Shown here piece by piece: positions 44,735-53,900 of a DNA stretch of 64,000 bases. Position 1 is the stretch's first letter. Every line of letters starts with the position of its first letter. The notes beneath the pieces are model-generated. The model had not been told where the DNA came from. It worked only from the letters and a program-made list of their open reading frames with translations, and made no database searches. A program made the position numbers and the translations under genes. The stretch is from positions 124,001 through 188,000 of the forward strand of contig NZ_FMCU01000005.1 of NCBI RefSeq assembly GCF_900091525.1. Reading direction: 5' to 3'. Source of the DNA: Micromonospora matsumotoense. GTDB taxonomy: Bacteria; Actinomycetota; Actinomycetes; Mycobacteriales; Micromonosporaceae.

Positions 44735-45658
44735 TCAGTGGGCGGTGGCCGGGAGTGGTGTGTCGGCGCGGGCGGCGACCCGGTTCCGTCGGCCGTGCCG
44801 CAACGCGTCCAGGGTGAAGATCAACAGGGCCAGCCAGACCAGGGTGAAGCCGGCCAGCCGGGCCGGGGGCATCGGCTCGTGGAAGATCAGCACGCCGCAG
44901 CCGAGCTGGAGGATCGGGGCCACGTACTGGAGCATGCCGAGCGCGGTCAGCGGCAACCGGTTGGCCGCGCCCGCGAAGAGCAGCAGCGGGATGGCGGTCG
45001 CCGCCCCGGCCGACACCAGCAACGCGGTGTGCCCCACCGAGACCTGCCCGAACGTCGAACCGCCCCGACTCGCCAGCCAGCCCAGGTAGGCCAGGGCCGG
45101 CAGCGCCAGCACCGCCGACTCGACGAACAGCCCCTCCACCGCCGGCAGTCCGAGCCGTTTCTTGGCCAATCCGTAGCCGGCGAAGCTGACCGCCAGGGCC
45201 AACGCCAGGTAGGGCAGCCGGCCGTAGTCGACGGTGAGCACCGCGACCGCCGCCGCACCCACCCCGAGCGCCACCCACTGCGCAGGGCGCAGCCGCTCCC
45301 GCAGCACGAACACCCCGAGCAGCACCGACACCAGCGGGTTGATGAAGTAGCCGAGGGCGGTCTCCACCACCCGGTCGGAGTTCACCCCGTAGATGTAGGT
45401 GCCCCAGTTCACCGCGATCAGCGCCGCCGCGACACCGATCCCGGCCAGCGTCCGGGGGCGGCGGGCCAGCGAGCGCAGGAAGCCGATGTTGCGCAGCGCG
45501 GCGAGCAGCAGCGCGACGAACAGCACCGACCAGATGATCCGGTGGGCCAGGATCTCCACCGGCCCCGCCGGGCGCAGCAGCTTCAGATAGATCGGGAAGA
45601 AGCCCCAGATCAGGTACGCGCCGACGCCGTAGAGATAGCCGAGCCGCAGCGGAGTCAC
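44735..45658 (-). CDS. rarD: RarD-type EamA transporter
   Basis: A 307-residue membrane protein of the drug/metabolite transporter superfamily with about ten helices in two EamA halves. The RarD subfamily is indicated by the N-terminal GVGAYLIWGFFPIYLKLL, the block AHRIIWSVLFVALLL, and NWGTYIYGVNSDRVVETALGYFINPL (in two parts). Substrate unknown; the E. coli homologue was named for chloramphenicol sensitivity. GTG 45658 is preceded by GGTGGGG. A GNAT gene ends 52 bases upstream on the same strand. Confidence 0.9.
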   Translation of the reverse strand: MTPLRLGYLYGVGAYLIWGFFPIYLKLLRPAGPVEILAHRIIWSVLFVALLLAALRNIGFLRSLARRPRTLAGIGVAAALIAVNWGTYIYGVNSDRVVETALGYFINPLVSVLLGVFVLRERLRPAQWVALGVGAAAVAVLTVDYGRLPYLALALAVSFAGYGLAKKRLGLPAVEGLFVESAVLALPALAYLGWLASRGGSTFGQVSVGHTALLVSAGAATAIPLLLFAGAANRLPLTALGMLQYVAPILQLGCGVLIFHEPMPPARLAGFTLVWLALLIFTLDALRHGRRNRVAARADTPLPATAH

Positions 45659-45710
45659 GTCCCCACCGTAAGGGGTGTGGCGTGCTCGGGCTCCTTGCCG
45701 GTGAGCGGGG

Positions 45711-46145
45711 TCACCGGCCGTTCACCCACTCCATCCACCGCTGCGGCGGGGCCGGTGTGAAGCCCAGCTTCGCGTACACCCCGTGGGCGTCGAGGGTGGC
45801 CAGGGCGATCCGGCGTACGCCGAACGCGGCGAGGTGGTCGCGGACCGCGCCGACCAGCCAGGTGCCCAGCCCGCGCCCCCGCGCCTCGGGGGCGACATAG
45901 ACGTCGCAGAGCCAACCGAAGGTGGCCCGGTCGGTGACTACCCGGGCGACCGCCACCTGCGCGCCGTCCTCCGGCCGGTAGACGCCGTACGGGATCGACC
46001 CGGCGAAGGCCCGGTCCGTCGTCTCCCGACTGCGGCCGAGCGCCCAGTAGGCGTCGGTGCAGAGCCAGTGGTGCACCCGGTCCCGGTCGATCCGTTCCGG
46101 GTCGGTGCTGAGCTGGTAGCCGTCGGGGTGGGTCAGCGAGAACAC
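45711..46145 (-). CDS. GNAT-family N-acetyltransferase
   Basis: A 144-residue acetyltransferase of the GNAT fold. The acetyl-CoA loop is VAPEARGRGLGTWLV (about 85-99, with the R-x-x-G-x-G/A pattern as RGRGLG). It is preceded by AVARVVTDRATFGWLCDVYV and followed by IALATLDAHGVYAKLGF, all typical. The substrate is unknown; length and layout are those of small-molecule or ribosomal-type acetyltransferases. The gene may be co-transcribed with rarD. Confidence 0.88.
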   Translation of the reverse strand: MFSLTHPDGYQLSTDPERIDRDRVHHWLCTDAYWALGRSRETTDRAFAGSIPYGVYRPEDGAQVAVARVVTDRATFGWLCDVYVAPEARGRGLGTWLVGAVRDHLAAFGVRRIALATLDAHGVYAKLGFTPAPPQRWMEWVNGR

Positions 46146-46225
46146 CCGGCCACGCTAGCCCCGTCCGGGGCCGGCACCGCCAGCCAATTCCCGCCCGGTG
46201 GCCGCATCCCGTCGGCCGGACGATG

Positions 46226-46249
46226 GCCCCAGCCCCAGCCCCAGCCCCA
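46226..46249. repeat. Hexanucleotide tandem repeat (GCCCCA)4
   Basis: Four exact GCCCCA units sit in the gap between the GNAT gene and the holin-like gene. It is a short simple repeat, possibly prone to slippage. Confidence 0.8.
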
Positions 46250-46308
46250 GCCCTGCCCCCGCCGTCAGGCGCGCAGGCGCAGGCAGGAGCCGGGGGCCGG
46301 GGGCCGGG

Positions 46309-46695
46309 TCAGTCGCGATCGAGGATGGCGCCCAGGATCCAGGTCACGATGCCGACGAGGAGCGCGCCCAGCACCGCCTCGGGCCAGAACCCGTCCACAT
46401 GGAACGGCAGGTCCGCCTGGTCGGCGATCCAGCTGGTGAGCAGGAACAACAGGCCGTTGACGACCAGCGCGATCAGGCCGAGGGTGAGTAGGTAGAAACC
46501 GCAGCCGACGGTCTTGATGATCGGCTGGAGCACCGCGTTGACCACGCCGAAGATCACCGAGACCAGCACCAGGGTGACGATCGCCTCGCCGGCTGAGCTG
46601 GTGTCGAGCGTGATGCCCGGGATGAGCAGTGTCGCCAGCCAGAAGGCCACCGCCGTGGAGCCCAACCGGATCAGAAGACCCTTCAGAAAACCCAT
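46309..46695 (-). CDS. Small four-helix membrane protein (phage holin 4 superfamily, PF04020-like)
   Basis: A 128-residue protein with four hydrophobic helices: about 5-27, 37-60, 65-87 and 105-125. The family stretches are GFYLLTLGLIALVVNGLLF and VIFGVVNAVLQPIIK. Proteins of this family are widespread chromosomal membrane proteins despite the holin name, and there is no phage context here. ATG 46695 gives MGFLKGLLIRLG; the longer reading upstream is unlikely to be coding. Function unknown. Confidence 0.8.
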   Translation of the reverse strand: MGFLKGLLIRLGSTAVAFWLATLLIPGITLDTSSAGEAIVTLVLVSVIFGVVNAVLQPIIKTVGCGFYLLTLGLIALVVNGLLFLLTSWIADQADLPFHVDGFWPEAVLGALLVGIVTWILGAILDRD

Positions 46696-46821
46696 GGCCG
46701 GGATCGTGCCACGCCTGGTCCACCTGGGGAAACCACCATGGCCTCCCGATCCGGGCCCGCCGGCCGGTGCCGGTGGCGGGTTCGACCGCCCGATCCGTCG
46801 GTCGGCGGCCATGGCCTCCGG

Positions 46822-48636
46822 TCAGCGGCGGCCGGGCCGGCCGACCAGCTGTGACTCGATCGGGGTGGGCGACAGCAGCGCCCACCGCAGCGCCCGCCGG
46901 TTGACCACCGCGACCATGTCGTCCCGGATCCGGGTCAACCACTGCGCCGAACCACCCAGCCCCAACGCCGTGCCCGCCAGGGCGGCCTCCGCCGGGTCGA
47001 GGGGCTGCAGCACCGCCAGGTCGGCCCGGCCCAGGGTGTCGACGTCCGCCGGGGTCAGCTCGTCCCGAACCACCAGGGTGGACACCCAACCCGCCCCCGG
47101 CGGCGGCTCGCCGGCCACCGTACCCGCGTCGACCACCACCAGCAGTGGGCGCAGCGGCGAGCCGGTGGCACCCACCGCCCGCCCGGTCGGGACCACCACG
47201 ACGCCGCCCGGCTGCCCGCCGATCCCCCGCACGAACGGCTCCCAGGCGCGCGGTCGACCGGTCTGCACCAGCACCCCCGCGCCCAACGCCAATGCCCGCA
47301 GCACCAGCAGTTGGGCCGCCGCCAGTCCGCCGACCAGCACCAGCCGGGTGCCCTCGGCGCGGAACAGCCGGATGGTCACCGCGCCACCGTGCCGGTTGGC
47401 CCCCACCATCAGCCCGGCCCCGCCCAGGGTCAGCTCCGGTGGCTCCGTCTCCGGCGCGGTCGCCTTCGCCACCACGGGCACCGCCACCGGCAGCGTGGCG
47501 GTCAGGCCGGGCAGTTGTGCGCCGTCGAGCCGGCGCAGCTCACCGCCGGCATCGGCGGCGAGCCGGCACAACCCCTCGGCGGCGAGTGCCAACCCGGCCG
47601 GCGACGAGGCGGCCAGCCGTACCGTCAGCTCGGCCGGTGGGGGTGCGGTGTCGCCGCCGGCCTGCGGGCCGGCGCAGAGTGACACGCTGGTGGCGGTCGC
47701 CGGCAGCGCCAGCACCCGGGCCACCAGCCGGCGGCCCGGATCGACCCGGGCGTCCGGCCACCGGACCACCCGGAAGGCGGCCTGGTGTAGGCTGCCGGTG
47801 CGCACCGTCGACCAGGTCTCCCGCACGGGCTGGCCCGCGTCGTGGTGGGCGAGTTCCCCCAGCACCCGCAGCGCCGCGTGCTCGCCGAGCGGTCGGGCCG
47901 GCACCGGCCCGATCCGGCGGACGATCCGACGTACCGTGCCGGCCAGCGCCCGGCGCAGGTCGCTGTCGGACCAGCCGGGCACCCGCAGCACCCGGACCGC
48001 GAGCAGGGCCCGCTCCTGTCCCGGGAGCCGCCCCTCGGTCAACTGCCGGTAGGACGTGCCCGCCGCGCCACCGGCCACCTCCACCGGCGGAGCGGGCACG
48101 GCGTGCAGCAGCACCTGCACCCGCACGGGTGGTTGCGCCGTCCCGGCCGGCGGCAGCAGCGTGCCGGGTGCCGGCAGCGGGTGGGACCGGTCGCCGAGCA
48201 GGTCACCCGGGTCACCCAGGTCGAGCAGGACGGTCAGCCCGGTGGCGTCGTCGATCACCCCCGCCGTCCCGTCGGCCAGCTCCACCGGGCCCAGCACCGC
48301 ACCGGGGAGCACCAGGCCCAGCAGGGCCGTCGGGGCGGCCTCGGCGGGCAGCCCGCGTCGTCGGGTGACGTAGCCGGCGAGGGCGCCCCACCAGTCGAAG
48401 AGCCACCGCCCGCGCCAGCGCCCCCAGGCGAGGCCGGCCAGGACGACCGCCCCGACCGCGGCGAGCGCGGCCGGCCCCGGCCCGTGCCCGTACGCGGCGA
48501 GCGGCAACGCGAGCGCGACCTGCGCGGCGACCACCTGGCCGGCGCGTACGGCGAAGCCGGTGCGGGCCCGGGTCGGGACCCCGTGGGCTCCCGGCGGCTG
48601 ACGCCGGACCGGACGATCGGTCGTGCTCGCCGTCAC
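46822..48636 (-). CDS. eccE: Type VII secretion protein EccE
   Basis: EccE is a peripheral membrane component of ESX (type VII) secretion machines. The 604-residue protein has two N-terminal membrane helices (about 28-50 and 55-70, RAGQVVAAQVALALPLAAYG and ALAAVGAVVLAGLAWG). Next come RGRWLFDWWGALAGYVTRRR and a long cytoplasmic region with the EccE-type TGLTVLLDLGDP and SDLRRALAGTVRRI stretches. It is divergent from two WXG100 genes, followed by mycosin. The other core genes (eccB, eccC, eccD) are absent from both flanks. Confidence 0.85.
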   Translation of the reverse strand: MTASTTDRPVRRQPPGAHGVPTRARTGFAVRAGQVVAAQVALALPLAAYGHGPGPAALAAVGAVVLAGLAWGRWRGRWLFDWWGALAGYVTRRRGLPAEAAPTALLGLVLPGAVLGPVELADGTAGVIDDATGLTVLLDLGDPGDLLGDRSHPLPAPGTLLPPAGTAQPPVRVQVLLHAVPAPPVEVAGGAAGTSYRQLTEGRLPGQERALLAVRVLRVPGWSDSDLRRALAGTVRRIVRRIGPVPARPLGEHAALRVLGELAHHDAGQPVRETWSTVRTGSLHQAAFRVVRWPDARVDPGRRLVARVLALPATATSVSLCAGPQAGGDTAPPPAELTVRLAASSPAGLALAAEGLCRLAADAGGELRRLDGAQLPGLTATLPVAVPVVAKATAPETEPPELTLGGAGLMVGANRHGGAVTIRLFRAEGTRLVLVGGLAAAQLLVLRALALGAGVLVQTGRPRAWEPFVRGIGGQPGGVVVVPTGRAVGATGSPLRPLLVVVDAGTVAGEPPPGAGWVSTLVVRDELTPADVDTLGRADLAVLQPLDPAEAALAGTALGLGGSAQWLTRIRDDMVAVVNRRALRWALLSPTPIESQLVGRPGRR

Positions 48637-48671
48637 CGCACTCCTCCGTCACGTTCTCGCCGCCGGTTCGA

Positions 48672-48686
48672 TCAGATCGGATCTGA
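48672..48686. promoter_or_regulatory. Palindrome TCAGATC-G-GATCTGA in the eccE/esx divergent region
   Basis: A 15-base palindrome with one central base lies 35-50 bases upstream of the eccE start (minus strand). It is a candidate operator shared by the two divergent ESX units. Confidence 0.4.
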
Positions 48687-48761
48687 ACGCGACGGAGGCG
48701 TGACCCATGGTAGTGGCCCGGTCGGTCCGATGGGGACCCTGGTCGGCCGCCCGTGGCGCGG

Positions 48762-48770
48762 TTGTCCACA
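48762..48770. promoter_or_regulatory. DnaA-box-like sequence TTGTCCACA
   Basis: This exactly matches the actinobacterial DnaA box consensus. It is a single copy, 155 bases before the first WXG100 gene, so it is not an origin. It could be a dispersed DnaA site or chance. Confidence 0.4.
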
Positions 48771-48924
48771 GGGGAGATGTGCGGGGTAGCACAACCGCGA
48801 TCGTGCGACTACCGTCAGCGACGAGTTTTGCCGACCATGTCCCGCCAGGCCCGGTGCCGGTGGACACCGTCCCCGATGGACGGCGTGAGGTCGGCGCCGA
48901 CCGACGAGACGAGGTGACGTCCGG

Positions 48925-49242
48925 ATGGCCCAGACCCAGGCAGAGGCTGCGGTGATGCAGCGCACCGCCGCGAAGTTCGAGCAGGTCGACCAGTCGTTGC
49001 AGGCCATGCTGACCGGCCTGATGACCGAGTTGGAGGTGTTGCAGCAGGCCTGGCGGGGTGCCGGTGGGCGGTCGTTCGCGCAGGTCAAGCAGCAGTGGGG
49101 AAAGGACCAGGCCGCGCTGCAGCGGGCCCTGCGGGAGACCGCCACGGCCATCCGCACCGCCGGCCGGCAGTACGACGCCTCGGACACCGAGGCCGCCAGC
49201 CGGGTCGCCGGCACCAGTCGCGGCATCCAACTGCCGCTCTGA
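48925..49242 (+). CDS. WXG100 protein (EsxA/B-like), first of pair
   Basis: A 105-residue helical hairpin protein of the WXG100 family, a substrate of type VII secretion. The turn motif WRG is at residues 43-45 (VLQQAWRGAGGRSF). The C-terminal secretion signal YxxxD/E is seen as YDASD (about 83-87). GAGGTGACG precedes ATG 48925. It is followed after 25 bases by a second WXG100 gene; such pairs form heterodimers that are exported folded. Confidence 0.9.
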   Translation: MAQTQAEAAVMQRTAAKFEQVDQSLQAMLTGLMTELEVLQQAWRGAGGRSFAQVKQQWGKDQAALQRALRETATAIRTAGRQYDASDTEAASRVAGTSRGIQLPL

Positions 49243-49267
49243 ACCAGATCCGGGGAGGGACCATCCG

Positions 49268-49561
49268 ATGGACCACGGTGTGCTGGTCGTCAACTTCGCC
49301 GCGTTGCACCAGGCCGGCGCGGACATCCAGAAGGCGTTGAACACCCTCGACTCACAGCTCGGTCAGCTGGAACGGGATGCCGCCCCACTGATCGCCGGCT
49401 GGGACGGCGAGGCCCGGCAGGCGTACGAGCAGCGGCAGGCGCGATGGCGTTCCGCCTCACAGGACCTCCAGGCGATGCTGCGCGACATCAAGCTCGCGGT
49501 GGACGACTCCGCCGCCGACTACCTCAACACCGAGAAGCGGAACGTCGGCCTGTTCCAGTGA
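49268..49561 (+). CDS. WXG100 protein (EsxA/B-like), second of pair
   Basis: A 97-residue WXG100 protein with helix-turn-helix WDG motif (LIAGWDGEARQAYEQRQARW, W at about 45) and a C-terminal YLNTE matching YxxxE. It should dimerise with the upstream WXG100 protein. ATG 49268 is preceded by GGGGAGGGACC. The stop lies 51 bases from the convergent mycosin gene end. Both proteins lack extra effector domains. Confidence 0.9.
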   Translation: MDHGVLVVNFAALHQAGADIQKALNTLDSQLGQLERDAAPLIAGWDGEARQAYEQRQARWRSASQDLQAMLRDIKLAVDDSAADYLNTEKRNVGLFQ

Positions 49562-49612
49562 GCCGTCCGCCCCGGCGGCGGCGTTCGACGATCCACCGGT
49601 CGAGCGCTGCCG

Positions 49613-50833
49613 TCAGGCGGACCCGGCCGGGTGCCAGCGGCGGCGGACGCCCCGGGGGAGCACCACGGCCAGCAGCACCACCACCGTCAGCACCCCGCCG
49701 GTGACCGTGGCGACCAGCAGCGCCCGGTCCCGGGTCGCCGCCCGGCGGTGCTGCCGGGCCAGCAGCACCGGGTCGGCCCGCTCCGCCGGCAGGGCCAGCG
49801 TCGACCGGACGGCCGGTCCGGGACCGGTGCCGGTCTCCACCACCGCCCGGTACGGATTGAGCACGCCGGCCCCGTACCCACTGCGCCGCCCGCCCGGTGC
49901 CGGGTCGGCGGTGCCCACGATCCGGCGGGCCACCTCGGCGGCGCTGAGTTCCGGCCGGTACTGCCGCAGGAGCGCTGCGGTGCCCGCCACGAACGGGGCG
50001 GCGTAACTGGTCCCCTCGGCACGCTGGTGGCCCTGCCCCGGCGCGGCCATCAGCACGTCGCTGCCCGGAGCGACCAGGTCGACGTACGTGCCGACCTGCG
50101 AGAACTGGGCGCGGGCGCCCGCCGGGGTGACCGCCCCGACGCCGAGCACCCCGTCGTAGGCCGCAGGGTAGGGCAGCGGGTCGCCACCGTCGTGCAGGTT
50201 GCCGGCGGCGGCCACCACGAGCACGTCCCGCCGGACCGCATAGTCGATCGCGTCCCGCACGGCCGGGTTGTCGGCGTACAGGACGACGGAGAGGTTGAGC
50301 ACGTCGGCGTCGTGGTCCACGGCCCACCGGACGGCTCGGGCGAAATCGGCGGCGCTGACCGTACGCCCCGACTCGCGCCCCTCGACGACCTGCTGCTCGC
50401 TCACCCGTACCGGCAGGATGCGGGCCCCGGGCGCGAGCCCCCGGAAGGCGACCCCGGCACCCTCCCCGGCGGCGATGATGCTGGCCACTCCGGTGCCGTG
50501 ACCGGCGCAGTCGCGGGTGCCGTCGCCGCCCGGGTCGAGGAAGTCCGCGCCGTCGAGCACCCGGCCGCGCAGCTGGGGATGCCGCCGGTCGACGCCAGAG
50601 TCGATCACCGCCACGGTGACGCCGGTGCCGGTGGTCAGGGGGGCGATCCGCTCCGGGGCGTACCGTCGCTGGGGCCAGGGGAGGGCGGCGACCGGCCGGG
50701 CCGGCGCGGGCGGGCTGGCGCAGGCGGGTGCGGCGCGGGCCGGGGTGACCGACGACACGGTGACCGCCGGCAGCGCGGCGAGCAGGGCTGCCGCCAGGAT
50801 GATGGGCGCTTGTCGGCTGCCGGGTCGGGACAT
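49613..50833 (-). CDS. mycP: Mycosin (type VII secretion subtilisin-like protease)
   Basis: Mycosins are membrane-anchored S8 proteases of ESX systems that face the cell exterior and stabilise the machine. The 406-residue protein has a signal peptide (1-34, ending PARAAPA) and the catalytic triad Asp78 (VAVIDSGVD), His112 (GHGTGVAS) and Ser276 (GTSYAAPFVAG). A single C-terminal membrane helix spans about 370-392 (VATVTGGVLTVVVLLAVVLP) before a basic tail. Length is slightly below the mycobacterial norm of about 450. ATG 50833 is chosen from the signal peptide; GGAGG lies just upstream. It is convergent with the WXG100 pair. Confidence 0.92.
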   Translation of the reverse strand: MSRPGSRQAPIILAAALLAALPAVTVSSVTPARAAPACASPPAPARPVAALPWPQRRYAPERIAPLTTGTGVTVAVIDSGVDRRHPQLRGRVLDGADFLDPGGDGTRDCAGHGTGVASIIAAGEGAGVAFRGLAPGARILPVRVSEQQVVEGRESGRTVSAADFARAVRWAVDHDADVLNLSVVLYADNPAVRDAIDYAVRRDVLVVAAAGNLHDGGDPLPYPAAYDGVLGVGAVTPAGARAQFSQVGTYVDLVAPGSDVLMAAPGQGHQRAEGTSYAAPFVAGTAALLRQYRPELSAAEVARRIVGTADPAPGGRRSGYGAGVLNPYRAVVETGTGPGPAVRSTLALPAERADPVLLARQHRRAATRDRALLVATVTGGVLTVVVLLAVVLPRGVRRRWHPAGSA

Positions 50834-50916
50834 CGACCGCCTCCGTATCGTGTCGACTCCGGAACGGGATGTTAGCGCCTGGCCGGCTGCCGGGTGGGCC
50901 GCCGGTGACCGACTTA

Positions 50917-50944
50917 TTGTGATCTTGTTTTCACCTTGTAGGTT
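50917..50944 (+). promoter_or_regulatory. Possible promoter of the SseB-like gene
   Basis: TTGTGA (50917-50922) and TAGGTT (50939-50944) are spaced by 16 bases, within a locally AT-rich stretch that begins at about 50912. The ribosome site GGGGAGGAGAG follows about 27 bases later. The match is by eye only. Confidence 0.4.
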
Positions 50945-50980
50945 GTACGCGACGCCTGTGGCCTGATCCGGGGAGGAGAG

Positions 50981-53900
50981 GTGGCCGTGACCGACTGGGA
51001 GCCGGCTACCGAGGCCGAGACGGCGATGCGCGACGCGCTGCGGGCCAGCGACCAGGAGCGCTACTTCCGGATTCTTGCTGGTACGGACCTGTTCCTCCCG
51101 GTTTCCGGGCAGGCGCTGGCCGGGGCGGCGCCGCTGGGCTGGGGCACCTGGACCACCGGTGGCCGGACCCATGTGCTGGCCTTCACCTCGGCCGCCGCGA
51201 TGCACGCCTGCCTCGGTGCCTCCGCCGGTCCGTGCCGACGCAGCCGCTACGCCGACCTGGCCACCGAGTGGCCCAACCACGAGTGGTGGCTGGCGGTGAA
51301 TCCCGGGTTGCCGATCGAGGGCTACCTGCCCGCCTGGTTCGTCTCCCAGCTCTCCCGGGGCGACGTCCGGCTGCCCGGCCGAGCCCCGGGTGTGCGGTCC
51401 CGTCCGGAGGCCGACCAGCCGTCGGGCCGGACCCCGGCCGAGGCGACGTCCGACGTCGAAGCGACCGCCGACCTCTCCGCCGGCCCCGCCGACTGGGCCC
51501 CGCCCCGACCGGCCCCGCCAGCCGCCCCGGTCCCACCCGCCGGTGGTGGCACCCGACCGGCGGGGGGCGCGCCGCTGACCGACGAACGGGGTCGTCCGGT
51601 CGCTGCACCCGGTGGCCCGCGGGACGTCGCCGCCGGGCCGCCCGATCACGGTCGGCCCGCCGGCCCGCCATCCCCCGACGTCGCCGCAGCGCCCGGCCAG
51701 CACAACGGCGGCTGGCCGGCGGTCCCCCGCCGTCGGGTCCTGGGCGAGGAACCCGTCGGCCCGGCCAACGGGCGCACCTCGTTCTTCGAACCCTCCGCCG
51801 CCCGGGGTGCCTCCCGGTCGCCACGGGACAATCCACTGCGAGCCGGCGAGCGGGCGACTCCACCGGCCCGACCGGGCCTGGGCGGTCAGCCCTTCCCCCG
51901 GCGACGCCCGGCACCCGCCCCGCCGGTCGCGGACGAGGCCACCCGGGCGTTCCGGGTCGGTCCGCCCGGCCAGCCGACCCGGCCCGTGCCGGGCAACGGC
52001 GCGGCGACCGCCGGCCGGACCCCGGACCCGCTGGCCGATGAGCCGACCCGGGCGTTCCGGGTGGGCCCGCCGGCTGCGGAGGCCACCCAGGCGCTGCCCC
52101 GTCGGCAGCCGGCTCCGGACGTGTCGTCGGGCACGCGGCAGCCGCCGGCCGGCTCCTTCAGCGGCCCGGCCGACGCGTTCGCCGGTCCGAACGGCACTTC
52201 CGGCGGTACGGCCGGCGCGGCCGGTCCGGTGCCGAACGAGGCGGAGGAGTTGCCGCCCATCGCCGCCGAACCGGTCTCCGGGCCGCCGGCATCGCGCCGG
52301 GGGTTCACGCCCATCGTGATAGAGGGGGTGATCCTGGAGTCCCGCGACATACCCGTCGTTCCCGCGCCGGCCCCGGCACCACCCGGCGTCCCGGCCCCAC
52401 CGCCCGTTCCCGCGCCGCCGGTCGTATCCGCGCCGCCGGTCGGCCCGGTGCCGCCTTCGGGCGGTCCGGCTGCCGAGGACACGGTCAACCTGAACGGGAA
52501 CGCCGGACTGTTCGCCCCGCCCGTTCGGCCGGCCGCAGCGGGACCGGTCTTCCCGACGCCCGACACGGAGACGGCCGCCCGCCCCCGGCCTGCTCCCGAT
52601 GACCTGTGGACTCCGGCCGCCGAGCGGACCGCGTCGACAGCCCCACCGGCGACGCCCCCCGCTGCGCCGGTAGCTCCCTCGGTTGCTGTGCCCGGCACGG
52701 CACCCACCGCCCCGGGCCCGCCGGCCGGCGGACCGGATGCGCCGCAGGCGTGGGGTGCGATGCCGGTTGCGGCACCCGCCCCGGCAGGTCCGCCCGCCCC
52801 GGCACCCGGGCCGGGCACCCGGCCCGCACCGGCCGGCAGCGCCGTGCCGTCGGCCGACAGCCCGGCTGCGGACGGTCCGCCGCTGGCCGGCCCGGCCCCG
52901 ACCGCAGGGGTTACACCCGACCCGGCGGCCACCGGCCAGCCCACCCCGACGGCTGCCGCCGGGACACCGGCGTCGCCGGCCGCGCCGGTGGCACGCGGTG
53001 CCGACCCGGGCGACCTGTGGACGCCCGCTGCCGAACGGGCCGCATCGACCTCCCCGGCGGCGGGTCCGGCCACCGTTCCGCCAGCCGAGGTCGGCATGAC
53101 GCCCACGACGCCCATGCCGGTGGCCGCCCCGCCCGTGGTCGGCGCGGACGACCCGGCCACCGACCCCGTCGACGCGCTGTTCCTGCCGGCCAACGAGGTC
53201 GAGGAAAACCTGCTGGAGGCCGTCGGCACCGGCAGCACCGACGGCTTCCTCTCCACCCTGCTGCTGGCCCGGGTGCTGCTGCCGGTCAATCCCGACTCGG
53301 TGACCGGCAGCCGGCCCGGCGAGCCCGGTTTCGAGTGGCGCACCGGCACGACGGACGGTGAGACGTTCGTGGTGGTCTACACCTCACCGGAGCGGCTGGC
53401 CGAGCACGACGTGCCACCGGTCGAGACGATCGAGGTCCGCTTCGTCCAACTGATCCGGCGTTGGCCGGACCCGAGCTGGGCGTTCGCCGTCAATCCGGGC
53501 ACCCCGGTCGGGGCCAAGCTCCCCGGCGAGCAGATCGTCGCCCTGGCCAGTTGGGCGGCCGACGTCGGGCTCGGTGACGAGGCGGACCTCGAACCGGTGG
53601 CCGCCGCCGAGGCACCGGCCGAACGCACCCGGTACGCCCCGCCGGTCACCGATCCGTCCCGTCCGGTGGTGATGCAGAAGGCGATCGCCCCGAGCCAGCT
53701 CGCCTACTACCTGGAGCGCGGCTACGACCGGGTCTCCGGTTTCGTGCACCGGGCCGGCGAGTTGGCCCACCTGACCACCCCGGCCGAGCTGCACGACGCC
53801 CTGGGACTGGGCTACCCGGACTCCCCCTTCGCGCGGGACGCCGAGGCGGCCTACGTGTTGCGCTGGCCGGCGTACCGGCCGAGTCTCTACCGCATCCCGT

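Noticed and set aside
46226..46249. (GCCCCA)4 and the other short repeats as a CRISPR array
   Set aside because: Repeats are too short, contiguous and without spacers; no cas gene is present.
46309..46695. Prophage remnant suggested by a holin-like protein
   Set aside because: This membrane family is common on bacterial chromosomes; no endolysin, capsid or integrase is nearby.
50917..50935. TTGTGATCTTGTTTTCAC as a Rex operator upstream of the SseB-like gene
   Set aside because: The spacing between half-sites is wrong for Rex; it is better read as part of a promoter.
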